From Clostridium sp. AF37-5 (GTDB taxonomy: Bacteria > Bacillota > Clostridia > Lachnospirales > Lachnospiraceae): 64,000 nt of DNA. The notes below the pieces were generated by a model. It made no database searches. It had not been told where the DNA came from and saw only the letters and a program-made list of their open reading frames with translations. The position numbers and the translations under genes were made by a program. Every line of letters starts with the position of its first letter. Position 1 is the stretch's first letter. Positions 60,562 through 64,000 of this stretch are shown piece by piece. The stretch is from positions 1 through 64,000 of the forward strand of contig NZ_QUDR01000009.1 of NCBI RefSeq assembly GCF_003477605.1, written 5' to 3'.

Positions 60562-61023
60562 ATGCAGATTTGTAAAATTGTGCCGGAGAAACTAAGACCG
60601 GCATTGGAACTTATCTGGGAAGTCTTTGAAGAATTTGAGGTGCCGGATTATGAAGAAATGGGGATTCAGACTTTCCGCCATTTTATTGAGTATCATAATA
60701 TGGTGGAAAAAGTCAATCAAGGCGAAATGAAATTTTATGGGTGCTATCTCAATCAATATTTGATTGGAGTAATTGCCCTGCGCACAGGACAGCACATTAG
60801 TCTTTTGTTTGTGAGGGGGAAATTTCATCATCTGGGAGTGGCAACGAAGCTGATGAAAGTAGTGGAAAATGAGGTATTAGCTCAGAATCCTAAAATTCGT
60901 GCGGTTACGGTAAATGCTTCGCCGTATGCTGTGGGCTTTTATGAAAAAAACGGTTTTGTCCCTTTGGATAAGGAACAAAAGGCGGATGGGATTCGTTTTA
61001 CGCCGATGAGAAAGGCATTGTAA
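60562..61023 (+). CDS. GNAT-family N-acetyltransferase
   Basis: 153 residues. The acetyl-CoA binding motif is LFVRGKFHHLGVATKLMK (R/QxxGxG/A type), followed by VTVNASPYAVGFYEKNGF, the usual last strands of small GNAT proteins. AAAGGGAAA upstream. Substrate unknown. It starts the GNAT-sortase-PAS run (11 bp to srtB) and is divergent from the large GH2 gene. Confidence 0.9.
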   Translation: MQICKIVPEKLRPALELIWEVFEEFEVPDYEEMGIQTFRHFIEYHNMVEKVNQGEMKFYGCYLNQYLIGVIALRTGQHISLLFVRGKFHHLGVATKLMKVVENEVLAQNPKIRAVTVNASPYAVGFYEKNGFVPLDKEQKADGIRFTPMRKAL

Positions 61024-61034
61024 AGGAGGAGAAT

Positions 61035-61820
61035 ATGAAGAAAAAAAGAGTGTTGTCTACGGTTCTTCTGATTGTGTTTATAGTCGTATTTTTAGCCAGT
61101 GGGGGATATTTATTTCATTATTTCTGGATGGCGAAACAAACAGAAAACGAATTATCACAATTGCAGCAGATTAGGCAGGAGGCTTTTTCGGACACCGAAG
61201 AAGAAACAGAAGTGAAATCCGAAACCGGACGGTCGATTCAAAAGGGATACCGTAAGCTTTATAAGAAAAATTCAGATTTAATCGGCTGGGTAACGGTGAA
61301 AAATACAAAAATTGATTATCCGGTTATGCAGACGAAAAAAGATTCGGAATATTATTTACATCGCAATTTTGAGAAAAAATCCGATGTGAACGGACTACCG
61401 TTTTTAGATGCTAAGTGTGACATTGATGAGTTAAAAGGAAATTTGATGGTTTACGGTCATCACATGAAAAGCGGTTTGATGTTTGCGCATTTGGAGGATT
61501 TTGAAAAGGCAGATTTTTATAAAAAGCATAAAACGATTGAGTTTGATACGCTTTATGAGAAGCGGCAGTATGAGGTTGTAGCAGTATTTCGCTCGAAAGT
61601 GTATAAAGAAAATGAGGATGTGTTTAAGTATTACCGGTATGTAGGAAAACTGTCAAAAAAACAGTATGAAACCTATGTGAAAAATTGTAAGAAATTATCA
61701 ATTTACAAAGATGGGGCAACGCCGGCTTACGGAGAGCAGCTTCTGACTTTGGTAACTTGTGCTTATCATACGGAAAACGGGCGGTTTGTAGTTGTGGCTA
61801 GAAAGAAGGAGAATGTATGA
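61035..61820 (+). CDS. srtB: Class B sortase
   Basis: 261 residues. N-terminal membrane helix (about 6-30), a helical spacer, then the sortase beta-barrel: IDYPVMQTKKDSEYYLHRNF, catalytic His in MVYGHHMKSG, Cys in TLVTCAYH and Arg in GRFVVVARK (TLVTC-R arrangement). SrtB enzymes attach particular proteins, often haem or pilus related, to peptidoglycan through NPQTN/NPKxG-like signals; no substrate gene with such a signal is visible in the window. Its TGA overlaps the next ATG. Confidence 0.92.
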   Translation: MKKKRVLSTVLLIVFIVVFLASGGYLFHYFWMAKQTENELSQLQQIRQEAFSDTEEETEVKSETGRSIQKGYRKLYKKNSDLIGWVTVKNTKIDYPVMQTKKDSEYYLHRNFEKKSDVNGLPFLDAKCDIDELKGNLMVYGHHMKSGLMFAHLEDFEKADFYKKHKTIEFDTLYEKRQYEVVAVFRSKVYKENEDVFKYYRYVGKLSKKQYETYVKNCKKLSIYKDGATPAYGEQLLTLVTCAYHTENGRFVVVARKKENV

Positions 61821-64000
61821 CAAAGGAAATGTGGCAGTTAGCCAGAATGCATGAACTCAAAGACTTTGGAGAAAGACTTTCGCATTATGAAAATGATGAA
61901 ATGCTCATTGATGAGGTGGATGAGGGATTCTGTAATATGATGGGTTATACGCAGTCGGAACTTATGATACGCAGCTGTGGTAAAGTGGGAGATTTGATTT
62001 ATCCACCGGATTATGAGGAAATTCGTTATCAGATTCGAAAAAATCTGAAACAGAGCGGCAGTTACACGTGCCGTTACCGCATGAGAAAGAAAGACGGTTC
62101 ACTTATCTGGGTGTGGGAAAACGGACGCTATGAAAAAGATGATACCGGAAGAAAAAATATCCGTTCTTTAGTCGTTGATGTTTCACGCGAAGAAAAAACG
62201 ATGAGGGAAAGAGACACGACCTATGATAACATTCCGGGTGGTGTGATGACCGTTCTTGTTACCGATACGAATTTCTACATTATGGAGGCAAATCACCAGT
62301 ATTTTACAATGGTGGGAACAACGAGGGAGCAGTACCTTGGCAGTTCCGGTATTTATACGTATCCGCAGGATTTGCCGGGGCTTCGCAGCCACATCATTGA
62401 GCAGGCAAGAAAACAGGAACCGCTTGATTACGATTTTCGTACCAGGCATCCTCGTTATCAGGATACAAGATGGTACCGGATGGTCGGCAGATATTATCAG
62501 GAAACCGAAGAGGGATGCGAGTATTTATGTACGCTTTTGGATGTCACGGAACAGAAACGTACGATGTACCGCTTAGAGCGGGAAAAAGAGCGTTATATGA
62601 TTGCTTCGGGGATTAATGCCCACTTTCTGTTTGAATACGATGTAAAGGAAAAACAGATGCAGTTTTATGAAGATTCCGAACATATGACATTTTCTTTATG
62701 CGTGGAAAAACAGTGTAAGGGAACGCTGAATGAAATTATGTATGATTCCGGTCTTTTGTACCCGGAGGATAAGGGTGTTTTTGACTTTTTATATACGGAT
62801 GAAATTTCGGCATCCTCACAGATTCGTTTTTTAACAAAGGAGAATTCTACCGGCAAAGAGAGTTATCAGTGGTATGAATTTGCAGTCACGAAAGTATTGG
62901 AAAAGGGTCAGGTTGTTCGCTTGGTTGGCAGTATGAAAAATATTGAGGAACAGAAAAAACAGGAGGAAGAGCGGCTCGAATTACAGAATATTTATCAAAA
63001 ACAGGCAGATAAAATTTATGAAATCGTAATCAAAGTTTCTCTGCGTGACCACACAATGAAGGGATATTTTACCGGAGAGGAAGCTTTTGAAGACATTTAC
63101 CCGTTTACCATGTTTGAAGATTTTGTGGAAAAAACGGCAACTCATTACGTGCACCCGGAGGATAAGGCGCGTTTTTATACGGTATTTGATTTGGATAACA
63201 TGAAAGACGTGCTGGAGTCAAGTTCGATTGAGGAAGTTTTATTTTTCCGCATTAATAAACCGGGTGGGGATTATCGATACAAATGTTTCCGCTACAGCTA
63301 TCTGGGAAGTGACACGGATACAATTATTGTTGAAGCACAGGATATGCATGAATTGAGACTGATTCAGTTAAAAGAGGAAGAATCAAACCGCAGATTGATG
63401 GCGACAGCGTTAAAAGAAGCAAAGGATATGGTGGAGATGAGAAGAAATTTTCTGGCTATTTTAACAAGAGAAGTAATGGCGCCGGTTCAATATGTAAGCG
63501 CGGAACTTTATAAGCAGGAGAATCTGCAAGAGCGAATTGGAGAAATCCGCACGGCCGCTCAGTATGTACTCGAAGTTATTGAGAGTATGTCAGAATACGA
63601 AATAATTGAACAGGGGAAAATGGTGATTGAAAACAATTCTTTCTCTCTGGCAAAACTTGTAAATGGAGTGGTTACTGACTGGAAAGAGAGAATGAACCGG
63701 GCAAAACTAACGCTAGAGGCAAACTTTGATTTGGATGGAGAACTGTGTTTTGGAGATGAAAAGCGTATTCTCGAAATTTTTAACCACATTCTTGGAAACT
63801 GCCTGCTAAATTCAGAGGAATCTTCTACTGTGCGTGTATTCGGAACAGTGGAAAAAAGAGGGGACGACCAGTTTTTATTATCTGTTATGTTTGAGGACTG
63901 GGGACTGCCAATTGATGAGTCTTCATTTGGCAGAAACTATCTTTTGGATCATGTAAACACCAGAATGGACTGGAAGCGAAAAGAGGGTATTTACTGTACA
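61817..64000 (+). CDS. Multi-PAS sensor protein with degenerate histidine-kinase core, 3' end outside window
   Basis: ATGA overlap with srtB gives the start at 61817; the frame is open to the right edge (728 residues seen). No membrane helix is obvious. PAS/PAC blocks: residues about 25-130 (FCNMMGYTQSELM...VWENGRYEKDD), about 135-250 (IMEANHQYFTMVGTTREQYL), then two more weakly similar sensor regions (about 260-390 and 400-520). A kinase-like core follows where the H-box reads FLAILTREVMAPV, with Arg in place of the phospho-acceptor His, and an N-box-like HILGNCLLNSEE. Probably a signalling scaffold or binding domain; what lies beyond the edge (receiver, GGDEF or EAL) is unknown. Confidence 0.8.
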   Translation, partial: MTKEMWQLARMHELKDFGERLSHYENDEMLIDEVDEGFCNMMGYTQSELMIRSCGKVGDLIYPPDYEEIRYQIRKNLKQSGSYTCRYRMRKKDGSLIWVWENGRYEKDDTGRKNIRSLVVDVSREEKTMRERDTTYDNIPGGVMTVLVTDTNFYIMEANHQYFTMVGTTREQYLGSSGIYTYPQDLPGLRSHIIEQARKQEPLDYDFRTRHPRYQDTRWYRMVGRYYQETEEGCEYLCTLLDVTEQKRTMYRLEREKERYMIASGINAHFLFEYDVKEKQMQFYEDSEHMTFSLCVEKQCKGTLNEIMYDSGLLYPEDKGVFDFLYTDEISASSQIRFLTKENSTGKESYQWYEFAVTKVLEKGQVVRLVGSMKNIEEQKKQEEERLELQNIYQKQADKIYEIVIKVSLRDHTMKGYFTGEEAFEDIYPFTMFEDFVEKTATHYVHPEDKARFYTVFDLDNMKDVLESSSIEEVLFFRINKPGGDYRYKCFRYSYLGSDTDTIIVEAQDMHELRLIQLKEEESNRRLMATALKEAKDMVEMRRNFLAILTREVMAPVQYVSAELYKQENLQERIGEIRTAAQYVLEVIESMSEYEIIEQGKMVIENNSFSLAKLVNGVVTDWKERMNRAKLTLEANFDLDGELCFGDEKRILEIFNHILGNCLLNSEESSTVRVFGTVEKRGDDQFLLSVMFEDWGLPIDESSFGRNYLLDHVNTRMDWKRKEGIYCT

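Overview
The window looks like a chromosomal segment of a flagellated, anaerobic, low-to-mid G+C Clostridia member, most probably a gut-type Lachnospiraceae (Roseburia/Eubacterium/Butyrivibrio-like). The basis is protein family content: a meso-DAP type MurE, DUF6033 and FlxA-like proteins behind a sigma-D (flagellar) promoter, a stand-alone FliD-C-like protein, TetR plus heterodimeric ABC exporters, a HAAS/PadR cassette, class B sortase, large cytosolic GH2 enzymes, strong AGGAGG ribosome sites and occasional TTG/GTG starts. No rRNA, tRNA, CRISPR array or complete insertion sequence was seen. The species call is inference.

Layout, left to right. 1-7.9 kb: end of a secreted C1 (papain-type) protease; a metal-efflux cassette (ArsR/CadC-type repressor, separate HMA carrier, P1B ATPase) behind a nearly ideal promoter/operator; then citrate synthase, HAD phosphatase and murE in one run closed by a strong terminator. 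7.9-11.6 kb: GH2 beta-galactosidase-like enzyme with a GPH sugar symporter. 11.6-17.2 kb: lrgA-lrgB-gntR-MATE and DUF3737-patB/malY, two transcription units whose promoters carry the same TTGGTNNTNCCAA dyad, so they probably form one regulon of the FadR-type regulator encoded between them; a 207-bp imperfect palindrome lies between the units. 17.2-22.7 kb: TetR, a two-subunit ABC exporter and a ketopantoate reductase-like gene. 22.7-27.9 kb: PadR plus two small membrane proteins (minus strand), divergent from a lipoprotein/ABC permease/ATPase operon.

27.9-36.2 kb is a decaying accessory zone: an HxlR fragment, a frameshifted fragment, a guanine-type purine riboswitch in front of an FAD oxidoreductase, a frameshifted pnuC fragment that keeps its structured leader, a DUF2798 fragment, an MNT/HEPN toxin-antitoxin pair, a Nudix gene, a LysR gene divergent from a MATE pseudogene, an aldo/keto reductase followed by an internally deleted second copy, and a methyltransferase. 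36.3-46.98 kb: a cell-surface InlB-repeat protein, MarR-MATE, a hybrid-kinase remnant, a monooxygenase, a methyltransferase, a C39-type peptidase, a VanRS-like two-component system and a membrane GGDEF/EAL protein with a degenerate GGDEF.

47.0-50.5 kb holds a type I toxin-antitoxin locus (33-residue holin-like toxin with a convergent antisense RNA) and then a motility-linked block: a sigma-D promoter, DUF6033, a FlxA-like coiled coil, a second MNT/HEPN pair apparently in the same transcript, and the FliD-C-like protein. 50.6-57 kb is housekeeping: rsmE, cysteine desulfurase-thiI, a Crh-like HPr homologue without the phosphorylatable His, mtaB and mgtE. 57-64 kb: a large GH2 enzyme on the minus strand, GNAT, sortase B, and a PAS sensor protein cut by the right edge whose histidine-kinase core has Arg where the phospho-acceptor His should be.

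The most rewarding items are the type I toxin-antitoxin locus, the riboswitch with apparent ON logic, the shared FadR-type operator, the dispersed palindrome-associated repeat (14.8 kb and 49.6 kb), and the toxin-antitoxin pair inside a sigma-D unit.
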